The translations under genes and the position numbers were made by a program. Below the pieces are notes generated by a model. It ran no database searches and was not told where the DNA came from. It saw nothing but the letters and a program-made list of their open reading frames with translations. This document shows positions 33,107-42,653 of a DNA stretch of 59,749 bases, in pieces (position 1 is the first letter of the stretch; each line of letters starts with the position of its first letter). The stretch is from DAOVRL01 sp964459805 (GTDB taxonomy: Bacteria > Planctomycetota > Phycisphaerae > Sedimentisphaerales > Anaerobacaceae): positions 1 to 59,749 of the forward strand of contig CAYWOD010000001.1 of NCBI GenBank assembly GCA_964459805.1, read 5' to 3'.

Positions 33107-34477
33107 ATGATACTAAACTGGCGCCACCCAAATATCCTAACAGTAACGTCTTCTGCCCTGCTCTCGGTCATTTTCAGCACAATATGTCTGTCAGCTGTTT
33201 CATGCGCAGCTTCTCAGTCGAATATTCCTCTGCCACGTTTGAACCCGGAGCTGTCTCCTTTGGCCGAGGAGAATAAGCCCGTGTTGTTCAGAAGGTTCGT
33301 GGCCGCTTTTGACCATAGATACGATGCGCATCTGACGAAAAACAAGCACAAGAATCTCGCGGAAGGATTCGCCATCTACTACCTCCGGCAGGAACTCCAG
33401 GCTCTAATCGATATGTGGAGAGCCACCGGCAAAATAACATATCTCGAACAAGGTAGAAAACTCGTTCTCAAAGCAATTTCCGACGCCGAATCAAACAAGC
33501 GCCCATTGCTCTGCTACAATCGCCCAAGAGGCGACTGGCCATGCTTTTTTCTCAAGAAAGTCGAAAAGCAAACCGGCGGCCACAATCAAATCTGCGATTT
33601 TCAGGGTGCCGCCGGATTTCTTATGATTGCAAACGCCCTCAAGCAAGCCGGTCAGCAGGGCTGGAAAGAAATCGCCGACTTTGTGGAAAAGAACATCGTC
33701 GAAAAATGGCTCTCCTACAAACCAACCGTTCTGCCTGCACAGTTCAAAGGCCCCCGGTCTAATATGTACCTTCTGGTTGTTCTCGACTCAGCCCGCGATA
33801 AACGCGAACACTTCGCAACCATTTGCATGGACCTGCACAAGTTAGCATATAGTAAATACCCTTACAAACAATGGGCGGCGTTCTTGACAGAATTATATCT
33901 CGGTACACGGTCAAGTCTTCTCGAGCGTGCTCCCGGTGCCGACAAATTAGGCCGTCACGCCCCGAATGACTGGGGAGTGATCCCACGTAAATCGACGGGC
34001 GGCTATGCCTGGTACGTCATTCCCAACTGGAGACTTAGAGATAAGGTTGCCGTCCTCGATACTGCACATGCCAACCGTACCGTATGGCTTGCAGCAAAGG
34101 CCTATCACCAAGGCCTTATTGACAAAGCACGAATCGATGGCTTCGTCAACACTCTCAAAAATCAAATCCGCAAGCCAAAGAAAAATCCATTCTACTTCGC
34201 AAACTACATCGACGGCAGCGACCGATCGTATCACGATCCGAAATACGGCGACCTACCGCCGGGATACAAAGGCCACATGTGGTTCGGATGGCATCGCCTT
34301 GCTGCTTATGACAGCCAGCTAAAGCAGCTTTTTATTTCCCTCGCGTATGATTTGACTAACGGTGGACCCAACATGCCGTTATCCCAGAACAAGACGATGG
34401 CGAATGCACCACTGTGCTTATATGCGTGGGCTGCAAGACTACTGTCACCTGATGGAAAACCACAAGTGTTTCCCTGA
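33107..34477 (+). CDS. exported protein of unknown function, probable alpha/alpha-barrel
   Basis: A 456-residue exported protein that I do not recognise. A hydrophobic signal (ILTVTSSALLSVIFSTICLSAVSCAAS) precedes about 420 residues. These are rich in helices, Trp and Tyr (IYYLRQELQALIDMWRATG, GRHAPNDWGVIPRKS, GHMWFGWHRLAAYDSQL), a pattern often seen in (alpha/alpha)6 barrels of polysaccharide lyases, epimerases and hydrolases. The ATG at 33107 gives a clean signal peptide; a longer reading from TTG 32975 does not. It stands on the plus strand amid minus-strand polysaccharide genes. Possible roles are trimming or epimerising the nascent exopolysaccharide, which is inference only. Confidence 0.6.
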   Translation: MILNWRHPNILTVTSSALLSVIFSTICLSAVSCAASQSNIPLPRLNPELSPLAEENKPVLFRRFVAAFDHRYDAHLTKNKHKNLAEGFAIYYLRQELQALIDMWRATGKITYLEQGRKLVLKAISDAESNKRPLLCYNRPRGDWPCFFLKKVEKQTGGHNQICDFQGAAGFLMIANALKQAGQQGWKEIADFVEKNIVEKWLSYKPTVLPAQFKGPRSNMYLLVVLDSARDKREHFATICMDLHKLAYSKYPYKQWAAFLTELYLGTRSSLLERAPGADKLGRHAPNDWGVIPRKSTGGYAWYVIPNWRLRDKVAVLDTAHANRTVWLAAKAYHQGLIDKARIDGFVNTLKNQIRKPKKNPFYFANYIDGSDRSYHDPKYGDLPPGYKGHMWFGWHRLAAYDSQLKQLFISLAYDLTNGGPNMPLSQNKTMANAPLCLYAWAARLLSPDGKPQVFP

Positions 34478-34493
34478 GGTTCCCCTTCGGTAC

Positions 34494-35309
34494 TCAGGTT
34501 CGTCTCAGCAGTAACTCATCTCCGCAACCTTTCAGAAAATTCACGTGCTCTTCCATCAGGAAGAAATAGTTCGTGCTCTTGTCACCGGTCGCTCGTTTTC
34601 TGAGCCTTGTACCGTCAAACCACCACGCACCATAACCCCTCTCCGAGAGCGTTGCAAAAACACGATGAGCCGATGAATTCACGATGTCAGGGTCGCCGGA
34701 AACTTCGATTAACCAGGCAGCTTGACACTTTGCCAAAAACTTCTCGCTCCCCCGCAGGCACGCCAACTCATGACCCTCGACATCACACTTGACAAAAGAT
34801 ATCTCGTCCGCAACTTCTAAGAACCTCGAGTCTATAGTTGCAGCTTGGACCTTGACAGTTTCCACCTCCTCGCTGTCTGTATCGCTATCAACAATATGAA
34901 CTCTGTAATGCGTCTCAGTCCCAGATGGGTCGCGCGGAAGTCCCATAGTCACGACAGCTTCAGAGTCTGAAATCGCAATGTTCAACACCTCAACATTATC
35001 AAGCCCCAACTTAGTCAAGTTATGACATAGTATTTCGAACGTTGTTGGAAACGGCTCGATACTGTAGACACGCCCATCCGAACCTACCAGTTCCGAAAGG
35101 AGCTTCGAATATACTCCAATGTTTGCTCCTATATCAATCACGTAATCCCCCTCCCGCACCAAATATCGCACTACTTTGGCATCCGGTTCTTTTTCAGAAG
35201 ACCAAGAGCGTAACAGTCGAACATAATGATGCTTCTTGATGATCTGGACGGCCCAACCAGGTAAAACCCTCCAGACAAATCTCTTACACAGTAACATTAT
35301 TCGGCGCAT
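34494..35309 (-). CDS. FkbM-family methyltransferase
   Basis: A SAM-dependent O-methyltransferase of 271 residues. Motif I is DYVIDIGANIGVYSKLL, the acidic motif II is YSIEPFPTTFEILC, and the FkbM signature FVKCDVEGHELACLRG follows. The family methylates hydroxyls of sugars and polyketides. In this locus it probably decorates the exopolysaccharide. It stands just downstream of the acetyltransferase on the same strand. Confidence 0.85.
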   Translation of the reverse strand: MRRIMLLCKRFVWRVLPGWAVQIIKKHHYVRLLRSWSSEKEPDAKVVRYLVREGDYVIDIGANIGVYSKLLSELVGSDGRVYSIEPFPTTFEILCHNLTKLGLDNVEVLNIAISDSEAVVTMGLPRDPSGTETHYRVHIVDSDTDSEEVETVKVQAATIDSRFLEVADEISFVKCDVEGHELACLRGSEKFLAKCQAAWLIEVSGDPDIVNSSAHRVFATLSERGYGAWWFDGTRLRKRATGDKSTNYFFLMEEHVNFLKGCGDELLLRRT

Positions 35310-35405
35310 TTGGCACTCTCTGCATCACCTTTTCACTCTCACGCCCCGGCACAGGCGGAACGAAGAAATTAGTTGTATTCTTGGCAAACAGCCAACGCCT
35401 CTGCA

Positions 35406-36083
35406 TCAGCCGAGCCTCTTGACAAAGTAAACACCGGCATCTGACTGCGAAACCACCTCCCAGCCGCATTTCTTGTAGAGGCTGATCGCGGCTTCATTGT
35501 TGGAATGCACGGAAAGCCGGATCGCGTTATACCCAGCAGCTTGGCTTTCCGCCTCGAAACGCCGGATCAGAGCGGTGCCCACGCCTCTGCCGCGCTGATC
35601 AGGAACCGTGCAGACCGAAAGCAAACTCGCCCAGGAACCTTCAATATTGACTGATGGCTCCTTGATCGACGGCCTTTTGCGAAACAGTCTTTTCAACAGC
35701 TTATCGATTCCTGAGCTGATGTGATGCAAAAGCCGTCTCCTCGCGTAGCTGTTTCTTATCGCACCGAAGATGATATCCGGAGCATAGAGTAGCATGCCTA
35801 CTCTGCTGAAGTTCTGTCTTAGTTCCGGCTTGCCACCGCAGATCAGACCGATGACCCCTCCGGCCGAATTCACCGCCACAAAAACGAGCGCTTTCTTTCT
35901 TATATAGAATCTATAGAACCCTCTTATGAATCGCCTTCCGATGAGAGTCATAAATTCCCCGGGAAATGACTGAAGGTGACACCGGACCATACCATCCAAG
36001 TGCTCCAAAGCACCATGCAGAATCGTGAACTCTTCTACTGATTCAACGGTATTTTCGGCCAACCAGAAAACTCCTATACTCAA
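35406..36083 (-). CDS. GNAT-family N-acetyltransferase
   Basis: Transfers an acyl group from acetyl-CoA. It has 225 residues from a TTG start. CTVPDQRGRGVGTALIRRFEAES is the acetyl-CoA-binding loop and YNAIRLSVHSNNEAAISLYKKCGWEVV is motif B of the GNAT fold. The N-terminal strand (FTILHGALEHLDGMV) is needed for the fold, so a start before residue 20 is likely even though the TTG lacks a good ribosome site. It lies 18 bases downstream of a GT4 gene. It may acetylate an amino sugar made by the DegT-type aminotransferase. Confidence 0.8.
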   Translation of the reverse strand: MSIGVFWLAENTVESVEEFTILHGALEHLDGMVRCHLQSFPGEFMTLIGRRFIRGFYRFYIRKKALVFVAVNSAGGVIGLICGGKPELRQNFSRVGMLLYAPDIIFGAIRNSYARRRLLHHISSGIDKLLKRLFRKRPSIKEPSVNIEGSWASLLSVCTVPDQRGRGVGTALIRRFEAESQAAGYNAIRLSVHSNNEAAISLYKKCGWEVVSQSDAGVYFVKRLG

Positions 36084-36101
36084 AACTGCCGATTTGCGGT
36101 G

Positions 36102-37301
36102 TCACTGTGCCAGGTCCTCTTTGGTCCCAACGGCGCAGCTTTGGTACACCGCGGCGGTCAGCGCAGCAATTTTTTCCCAGCCGAACTGCTCCTTCGCCGC
36201 TCGTCGCGCATTGGCGGACATATTGGTGTACCTGTCGCCCTCAAAGCACTTGCCGACAGCCTCTGCAATTGCCTCAGAGTTCCTGGGCGCCACAACATAT
36301 CCTGTTTTCCCATCTTCGGTCATTTCGGCCAACCCACCGACATCTGTTGAAATAACCGGTATCCCTGCCGAGTATGCCATAGCGGTGTTTCCGCTTTGCG
36401 AGGCGCTTGTATATGGCTGAACCAATATGTCGATAACCGACAGGTATGCTTTTAGATCCGCCACAGGCAGAAAGCGAATATCGGCCCACAGATCATCCGG
36501 CTCACAACCTCGAGCAAGCTTGTCTTCCAACTGCTTCTTGTCGCCGATTTGTACCGAGCCGGCCACCAGAAAGAAAGATTCGGGAATCCGTCGTTTGATT
36601 AACCCGAACGCCTCAATGAAGAAGTCCAGCCCCTTGTAGGGTCGAATCCCCCCCAGAAAAACAATGATCTTGCGATCTCCGGCCTTGTGGCGCACCTCCT
36701 GAGCCAGGTCGTTGTTATAGCCATAGTGAGAGAATAATGCCTCGTAATCCCCGTGTGGTATCGCCGATATCTTCTCGGCGTCCAATCCGCAATGTGCCAC
36801 TATTTCGTTTCGGCTGTAGTCCGTCAACGTGATTATATGGTCGACACTTCGATATATCCGGCAATACGTCTCTATATCATCGGCTTTCTGCTCGTGTGGA
36901 AACGGATTATGCGCCGTGTAAATCACGCGGCGTCCTGTAAGCTTCAGAAGTCTTATCACCGAATAGTCGAGCCAGGGCGACACGACCCACATAAAATGCA
37001 CCACCTTGATGTTCCTGACCAGCAAGTAAATCAACAGAAAGCACACGTTCAGAGGATACTCAACGGCTCGAAGAAAACGCCGGACCGCCCTTGATGAAGT
37101 GACCTTGCTCACCACCCGAGCAAGGTAAAAGAAACAGCGCAGCACTTTTACGCCTTTGGGATCAGGGATGTAACCGTGCGCAAACTTCGTGGTTGCATAC
37201 GTTATCTGTTCCCCTCTTTTGGCCAGCGCATCCAATAGGCAATAGTTGTAGTTGGCTGTGAATTGACAGGCATCGATCACCAGCCGTGTTTGTCTCTTCA
37301 A
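36102..37301 (-). CDS. GT4 glycosyltransferase
   Basis: A GT-B enzyme of 399 residues. Visible features are VIYTAHNPFPHEQ (N-domain end), IITLTDYSRNEIV, FLGGIRPYKGLDFFIEAF for the phosphate loop, and SQSGNTAMAYSAGIPVISTDVGGLAEM in the donor site. The usual EX7E appears as a serine/asparagine variant. The start is a TTG that overlaps the stop of the upstream gene as TTGA and follows AAGGAGG at 12 bases, so translation should be coupled. Confidence 0.85.
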   Translation of the reverse strand: MKRQTRLVIDACQFTANYNYCLLDALAKRGEQITYATTKFAHGYIPDPKGVKVLRCFFYLARVVSKVTSSRAVRRFLRAVEYPLNVCFLLIYLLVRNIKVVHFMWVVSPWLDYSVIRLLKLTGRRVIYTAHNPFPHEQKADDIETYCRIYRSVDHIITLTDYSRNEIVAHCGLDAEKISAIPHGDYEALFSHYGYNNDLAQEVRHKAGDRKIIVFLGGIRPYKGLDFFIEAFGLIKRRIPESFFLVAGSVQIGDKKQLEDKLARGCEPDDLWADIRFLPVADLKAYLSVIDILVQPYTSASQSGNTAMAYSAGIPVISTDVGGLAEMTEDGKTGYVVAPRNSEAIAEAVGKCFEGDRYTNMSANARRAAKEQFGWEKIAALTAAVYQSCAVGTKEDLAQ

Positions 37302-38527
37302 GATGCTCCGTTTCCTCCTTCTTTTTGGTATCTCTCCACAACTCCCCGTAGATAATCCAAAATCAACCGGGCATTCCGCTCAACTCCGAATCTTTCTTCT
37401 GCCCTCTTCCTTCCGGCCAGTCGCATACGTGCGAGCAGCCGGTGGTCATCGACTACTCTGATGATCGCTTCCTCCAGAGCGTCAATATCTTTCGGCGGGA
37501 TAAGAATACCGGCCTCACAATCACCTATGGCCTCCGGCAGCCCGCCGACTGTCGTGGTGACGACAGCAAGACCGCAGGCCATTGCCTCCATCACCACATT
37601 TGGCATCCCTTCGGTATGGCTGGGAAGCACAAATACATCGCTTGCCTTCATCCATTTGCTCATCTGTTCCGGGGCAACTTCCCCTGTCATCCGCACCACA
37701 TCCTGCATCCCTTTTTCCTCTATCAGCGTGCGCAGTCCCTGCTTTTCTGGGCCACCTCCGCACATAACCAGCATAACGCCGGGATCTTTCTTCCGTATCC
37801 TGTCAAGTGCCTCAACCAATTCATAGAGACCTTTGCGTTTCATCAGGTAGCCAGCAAAAAGAGCTATAGTTTTGTGCGCCGGTAGCCCTAATTCTTTGCG
37901 CACCGGCGCTTTGTCCGATACCGGTGCATACTCCCCCAAATCGAGGACGCCATACACGCACAGTGGGCTCTCACCCGTAACCGCTCCAATTCCGTCCGCA
38001 ACACTTTGTCCGCACGCCAATGTGCCGTCCAGTGCCCTTGCCGTCCTCACAAAATGCCGATGCATGGCTTTGCTCATGTGGGCAGTAATGTTCACATCCA
38101 CGCCTATGCCCAGACACGCCGCAGGCAAATCGAGATATCTGGACAATCTAACGGCAGCGTCACCGTCAGGAAAGAAGTCGGTTGCGTATATAACGTCAAA
38201 CTTCTCTTGTCTGTGCAACTCCAGCATCTTCTTTCGCACCGCCCAATAGAGCACCAGCCCCGACCACCTGTTGTACCAATTACCTGGCGGCCTAAAGTAC
38301 GGCACGCTGACCGTCTCCAATCCCGGAAACTCACATAGCGGACGCCCGTGATCCCTGTCTTTCCATCTTTCAAACCGCGTCAGAAACCCCGGGCACCAGA
38401 CACGTGGTGCCACAACTGTTATCTCCGCTCCGAGCCTGTGCATCTCAGAAAGCTGCCGGGCTGCAAAAATCCCGTATCGCTCTTCCTTGAGATGTGGAAA
38501 TAGGTGTGAAATCGCCAGAACTTTCAC
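37298..38527 (-). CDS. GT4 glycosyltransferase
   Basis: A GT-B enzyme of 409 residues. It opens MKVLAISHLFPHLKEERYGIFAARQL, has FAGYLMKRKGLYELVEALDRI as the donor-binding segment and SHTEGMPNVVMEAMACGLAVVTTTVGGLPE with the EX7E pair. The N-terminal half contains a CPGFLTRFERWKDRDHGRP stretch. Substrates unknown. It is immediately upstream of the GT4 gene at 36102 and overlaps it. Confidence 0.9.
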   Translation of the reverse strand: MKVLAISHLFPHLKEERYGIFAARQLSEMHRLGAEITVVAPRVWCPGFLTRFERWKDRDHGRPLCEFPGLETVSVPYFRPPGNWYNRWSGLVLYWAVRKKMLELHRQEKFDVIYATDFFPDGDAAVRLSRYLDLPAACLGIGVDVNITAHMSKAMHRHFVRTARALDGTLACGQSVADGIGAVTGESPLCVYGVLDLGEYAPVSDKAPVRKELGLPAHKTIALFAGYLMKRKGLYELVEALDRIRKKDPGVMLVMCGGGPEKQGLRTLIEEKGMQDVVRMTGEVAPEQMSKWMKASDVFVLPSHTEGMPNVVMEAMACGLAVVTTTVGGLPEAIGDCEAGILIPPKDIDALEEAIIRVVDDHRLLARMRLAGRKRAEERFGVERNARLILDYLRGVVERYQKEGGNGAS

Positions 38528-38547
38528 GGCGTTGGAATCTGCCCTTC

Positions 38548-39999
38548 CTAAGACGACGAAACCGGCCTTAATGAATCATCTTCAAGTTCAACACTCGATT
38601 CTAAGTCAGTCATCGGCACATAAGCCCGCGCTATCCGTTCCCCTGCAATCACAAATGCAAGAAAAGCCCAGAAGTACTTATGGTATATCTGACCAATATT
38701 CAATCCCACTACTAACAGAAATGTCAACGCTGCTCTGATAAACAGTTTTTCTGTTCCAAGAGGTGTACGCCTCACAGTCAATATGATCATGATTATCAGC
38801 GTCGCAAAAAGCGCGGCACCCGGCAGTCCATAAACTCCCAGAGCAAGAAAGAAATCACTGTGCGGCCAGAGTGGAAGCCCGCTTCGCTCAAACCAGGCCC
38901 AATACCCTGTTCCTGTTGGCCTGGTCATCGCGGATTTGATGGCTGCCCTAATAGGCAACATCCTGTAACTCATGGCTTCCTCGGCACGACGAACGTTTGT
39001 CAATCGCGCCTCAACCCCGCGTTCCAGCCCCCCGCCTCTTAGCATTACCCCTGCAGAGACCGAAGCCAGAAGAATTACCACCAGCAGCAAGCCAGCCAAC
39101 GCCGGTTTGCGTGCAACCTGCCGTATAAATACCAATGGTGATAGCAGTGTAAATACAAGGGCTACCAGATTGCCTCGCGACCCGATTCTAAGCAGCATTA
39201 TTGGCAGGAACAGAATCGCAGCAAGATACACTGTTCGCCATAGCAGATTCTTATCACGAGCAAGAAGGTAAATTGAAGCCAAAAAGGCCAACGACGTCAA
39301 GGCAGCCAACATGTTGGGGTCAATTGCTTGCCCCAGTGTCGCCCCATATCTGCCCTCATGCGTCTCTTGCAGCAACCTTACCGCCGCACCGGTTATGAAT
39401 ACCAATGCGATCGCGCCCAATGTCCCAATTAGGTATGCCCTGAGCCCCCAGAGAAATGCCTTGGGACCATTTGTCTGGAGTATCCAATATACAATGAAAA
39501 CAAGTGCCAAAAGCTGAACTTGCGTAAAGGCACGCCGTAATTCCAAACCGATATAGCGAGACCCCAGCGATGCAAGAAAAATCCAAACCGTATACGCGAC
39601 CAACACCCACAACACCTTATTACCGATACGCAGCCTGGGACGGGTTATCAGTATGTTTAATAGAAAGCTTACAGCAAGGGCTATTCCGACTCCCCGATCC
39701 AGGCTGAAAAGTTGCCTGTAGCCTATTCCTGCCCCGGTCGGCAATGCAAGCATCATCATACAGAGCGCAAAAGTCGGCTTTATAACCATACCGATGAAGG
39801 TCGGCACAGCTATAATTATCGCCCCTGCCAGGGCGTTCTTCCCAAAATAAATCACAGCCAGTCCGAGCGCAAAGATCACAATCCAAATCGCCAGCAGAAG
39901 AGTATTGATCACGGGCGGCAACTGGATATCCGAGGGACGCTGGGCCTGCTCGTAAAGCAAATCTTCTTCATTTATCTCATTTTCGTATTCGACATACAT
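38548..39999 (-). CDS. O-antigen ligase/polymerase family membrane protein
   Basis: A polytopic protein of 483 residues with about eleven hydrophobic segments. It begins with a short acidic cytoplasmic tail. The periplasmic loop SAMTRPTGTGYWAWFERSGLPLWPHSDFFLALGVYGLPGA carries the conserved Wzy_C/O-antigen ligase motif HxxxxxxxxxxG. It is either the Wzy polymerase of the locus or a ligase. The ATG at 39999 is unambiguous. No Wzz-type length regulator is nearby. Confidence 0.8.
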   Translation of the reverse strand: MYVEYENEINEEDLLYEQAQRPSDIQLPPVINTLLLAIWIVIFALGLAVIYFGKNALAGAIIIAVPTFIGMVIKPTFALCMMMLALPTGAGIGYRQLFSLDRGVGIALAVSFLLNILITRPRLRIGNKVLWVLVAYTVWIFLASLGSRYIGLELRRAFTQVQLLALVFIVYWILQTNGPKAFLWGLRAYLIGTLGAIALVFITGAAVRLLQETHEGRYGATLGQAIDPNMLAALTSLAFLASIYLLARDKNLLWRTVYLAAILFLPIMLLRIGSRGNLVALVFTLLSPLVFIRQVARKPALAGLLLVVILLASVSAGVMLRGGGLERGVEARLTNVRRAEEAMSYRMLPIRAAIKSAMTRPTGTGYWAWFERSGLPLWPHSDFFLALGVYGLPGAALFATLIIMIILTVRRTPLGTEKLFIRAALTFLLVVGLNIGQIYHKYFWAFLAFVIAGERIARAYVPMTDLESSVELEDDSLRPVSSS

Positions 40000-40071
40000 G
40001 ATAAAAGTTCAACCTCCATAGCGAACGTAACCTTTCACGCCTTTCATATCACGCTCAACTTAACAGGTTGG

Positions 40072-41310
40072 TCAAGCCACCTGAAAAGGGATTCTTCTTT
40101 TTAATGCCAGGACGATTATGTTGAAAATCGCCTGGATATCCCACATAGTGTAATCGACCAGCGAAGGCCTTTTATTTAGTGCCCTTTTATAGATTCCAAC
40201 CAATTGTTTTGCGCCAATTTGTGCATTTAGCTGAGTTCTTATATATTCATAAGAAAAATCCCCCAGCCGTTTCCGTGTGTTTGCATCGCTAAGCAGGTTT
40301 TCCAGTTGAACAGGCAATGAATTACCGGACTTTGAAGAGTGTCGGAAATGCCTGCCGGAGAAATTGAAATAAGCGATGTCCTCGATATTCTCCGGCGTTA
40401 CTGCTTCGCGTTCGCCGTTTTCGCCCAGCACTATCACGGGTTTGCGGCACGCCATTGCTTCCATTATCCCACGGCCGCTACCGACTACAACGTCAGCGTA
40501 GTTGTAAAACTGGTTCATCTCGTCCATACTGAATATCGGACCAACTAAATAGACTATTGGCCCGGAACTGTTCGCAGCATTGATATTTGCCGCCTTTTTA
40601 CTCATTTCCGCCAACATCTCTCCTTCTCCGGCGATAAAAACGCTGACTGACTTATGAATTCGGCTATTTTGCCTGGCAAACTCAAATATATTATCAAGCC
40701 ACCTCTGCTTTGCCTTGTCCAGACGTGTCGCCAGTAATACTTTTTTCCCTTCTGAGTCAGGGAGGTCGTATTTTTTCTTGAAATCCGCCCGCACTTGCTC
40801 AGGCTTGTAAATGCTTGTGTCTATCCTGGCCGGAATCAGATGCAGATCGTCCCGGCGGACGCAGTGGAATTTTGAGAACATCGCCATTTGTTCTTGGCTA
40901 AAAAGCACTGTATCGGTCCTTCTGGCCGGTAAATCACCTCGGTGTGCTCCCCCTGCCTCCGTAGCCACAAACCCTTTACCCGACAAAGCAGCGGCCGGGA
41001 AGCAGCGCCCGACACTTTGAAACTCCTGGGCGTGAATAATATCCACCGATCTTTCCTTCGCGACGCGAAGAACCTGCCTGAAACCCGATGTGTTGGGAAA
41101 ACGCTTGTACTTTATTAACTCATCAATTACAAGATATTCAGCACCGGTGTCTTTGAAGCTCTGCATCATCTCCTTGACCCCGGTTGGAGCCAGGACAATC
41201 ACGTGATGCCCCATCGCCTCCAAGTTTTTCACCATTGCCAGGCCCGACTTGAAGTGCCCGCCAATTCTTGGCGAAAGGCTGAAAACAAATATGATTTTTA
41301 ACTTACGCAA
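40072..41310 (-). CDS. GT4-type glycosyltransferase
   Basis: A GT-B enzyme of 412 residues. Typical elements are GGHFKSGLAMVKNLEAMGHHVIVLAP at the start, VDIIHAQEFQSVGRCF, LLATRLDKAKQRWLDNIFEFA and ADVVVGSGRGIMEAMACRKPVIVLGENGEREA, which has the glutamate donor-site motif. It ends in a basic hydrophobic tail (FNIIVLALKRRIPFQVA) that may peripherally anchor it. Base composition in this and the next two genes is visibly more A/T-rich than in the genes before 36 kb. Confidence 0.85.
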   Translation of the reverse strand: MRKLKIIFVFSLSPRIGGHFKSGLAMVKNLEAMGHHVIVLAPTGVKEMMQSFKDTGAEYLVIDELIKYKRFPNTSGFRQVLRVAKERSVDIIHAQEFQSVGRCFPAAALSGKGFVATEAGGAHRGDLPARRTDTVLFSQEQMAMFSKFHCVRRDDLHLIPARIDTSIYKPEQVRADFKKKYDLPDSEGKKVLLATRLDKAKQRWLDNIFEFARQNSRIHKSVSVFIAGEGEMLAEMSKKAANINAANSSGPIVYLVGPIFSMDEMNQFYNYADVVVGSGRGIMEAMACRKPVIVLGENGEREAVTPENIEDIAYFNFSGRHFRHSSKSGNSLPVQLENLLSDANTRKRLGDFSYEYIRTQLNAQIGAKQLVGIYKRALNKRPSLVDYTMWDIQAIFNIIVLALKRRIPFQVA

Positions 41311-41323
41311 AATCGGTGCTCTT

Positions 41324-42652
41324 TCATTTTTTGCCGAACCTGGTGGTTACAGTTTCCAATATGTGTTTGTAATATTTCCAATCCGCCCGGCACGGTAAAA
41401 TAACCTTAGAAAAGCCTGAACCGGTAACTCTTGCATAGACTGTCAGTTGCAAAACAAACCGTATCAAATATATCGCGCTGGTGCTCAATCCGGCACCCAG
41501 AGCACCATACCGGGGAATCAGAAAATAGCATATCGCCGCTGCTGCCACCGCTGTGACTGCGTTTGCAAAGAATACCGCTTTCGGTTTGCCGGAGGCCGCC
41601 ACATGAACCGTCAAGAAATGTCCTAAAGGCCAGAGGGCCATACCGGGCGCGATGGCATAGAAAATCTTCGCCGCCGGCATAAACTCTTCCCCATATAAAA
41701 AGACAATAAGAGGCTTTACAAAAAGCACCACCAATCCTACGCCAAGCAACATTAGGAACAGACTGTTTCGGCAGAGAACGTTTGTGCGGTTGGTTGCTTC
41801 GGCCTTCTGGGAAGCGGCGGTATAAGGGAAAAGTACGCTAGAGACTGGATAGGCTACTAAGCGGGATTGTCGTCCAAGTCCTCTGGCTCTGGCAAAGAGA
41901 CCCACTGGCGCGTTATAGGTTGAGAATTTCTTCAGAATTATTAAGGGTAGCTCCTCAATGAAAAAGTTTGCAAACATTATTAAGTAGTTCCATCTGCCAT
42001 ATCGCCAGAGATTCAATGTTAACCTACCTGCACTTGATTCAGCCTGCTCGGCTTGACCGGCCTCGGCAGGAAATTTGCTGCATTGCAAAACAAGGTAAAA
42101 GAAACCCAGCAGGCCGGACAGCACAAGAGAAAGGATTGCCCCTGCCGCCCCCATCTCCATTAGGATTACCAGTATTACAATAAAAAAAACATTGGCAGCA
42201 CCCGTAATTAGATTGGCAATATTCATCTCGGTTATTCTCAACTCACCGCTTAGAGTACGCTCCATGTAATTGTTGAAAAAAAACAGGGGTATCAAAGGTA
42301 GGGACAGATAGAAAAAAACGGGTCGCATATCGTTCCAAGGAGAAAAACTGCGATGCCAGATTGCTAATATAGCTATTGCGCTTACAATAGACATAAGCGC
42401 ACCGATAGTCCATAATAGCTTCATAATTTGCCGGGGAGAGACCTTTTTCCCTGCAATATGAAAAGCAAAAGCGCTGCCAAAGCCAAGATTACCGAAACGA
42501 AAGGTAAATTCTTTAACCAGTAAAACCAGTGCGATAATACCCACCCCTTCGGGACCGAGCCAGCGGGCATTAATAATGCCTGCCACCAGGCCAAATCCAA
42601 CCATAATAGACCGGACTACGAAAGTTTGCGTACTATACTTTGCAAATGACAT
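41324..42652 (-). CDS. polysaccharide flippase (Wzx/MATE-fold)
   Basis: A 442-residue membrane protein with about twelve hydrophobic segments, of the MVF/MATE superfamily used for moving lipid-linked repeat units across the inner membrane. Good markers are VVRSIMVGFGLVAGIINARWLGPEGVGI at the start and FARARGLGRQSRLVAYPVSSVLFPYTAASQ in the middle, both common in Wzx-type flippases. Together with the O-antigen ligase/polymerase-type gene it supplies a Wzx/Wzy-type route. It is one base from the acetyltransferase gene. Confidence 0.85.
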   Translation of the reverse strand: MSFAKYSTQTFVVRSIMVGFGLVAGIINARWLGPEGVGIIALVLLVKEFTFRFGNLGFGSAFAFHIAGKKVSPRQIMKLLWTIGALMSIVSAIAILAIWHRSFSPWNDMRPVFFYLSLPLIPLFFFNNYMERTLSGELRITEMNIANLITGAANVFFIVILVILMEMGAAGAILSLVLSGLLGFFYLVLQCSKFPAEAGQAEQAESSAGRLTLNLWRYGRWNYLIMFANFFIEELPLIILKKFSTYNAPVGLFARARGLGRQSRLVAYPVSSVLFPYTAASQKAEATNRTNVLCRNSLFLMLLGVGLVVLFVKPLIVFLYGEEFMPAAKIFYAIAPGMALWPLGHFLTVHVAASGKPKAVFFANAVTAVAAAAICYFLIPRYGALGAGLSTSAIYLIRFVLQLTVYARVTGSGFSKVILPCRADWKYYKHILETVTTRFGKK

Positions 42653-42653
42653 G

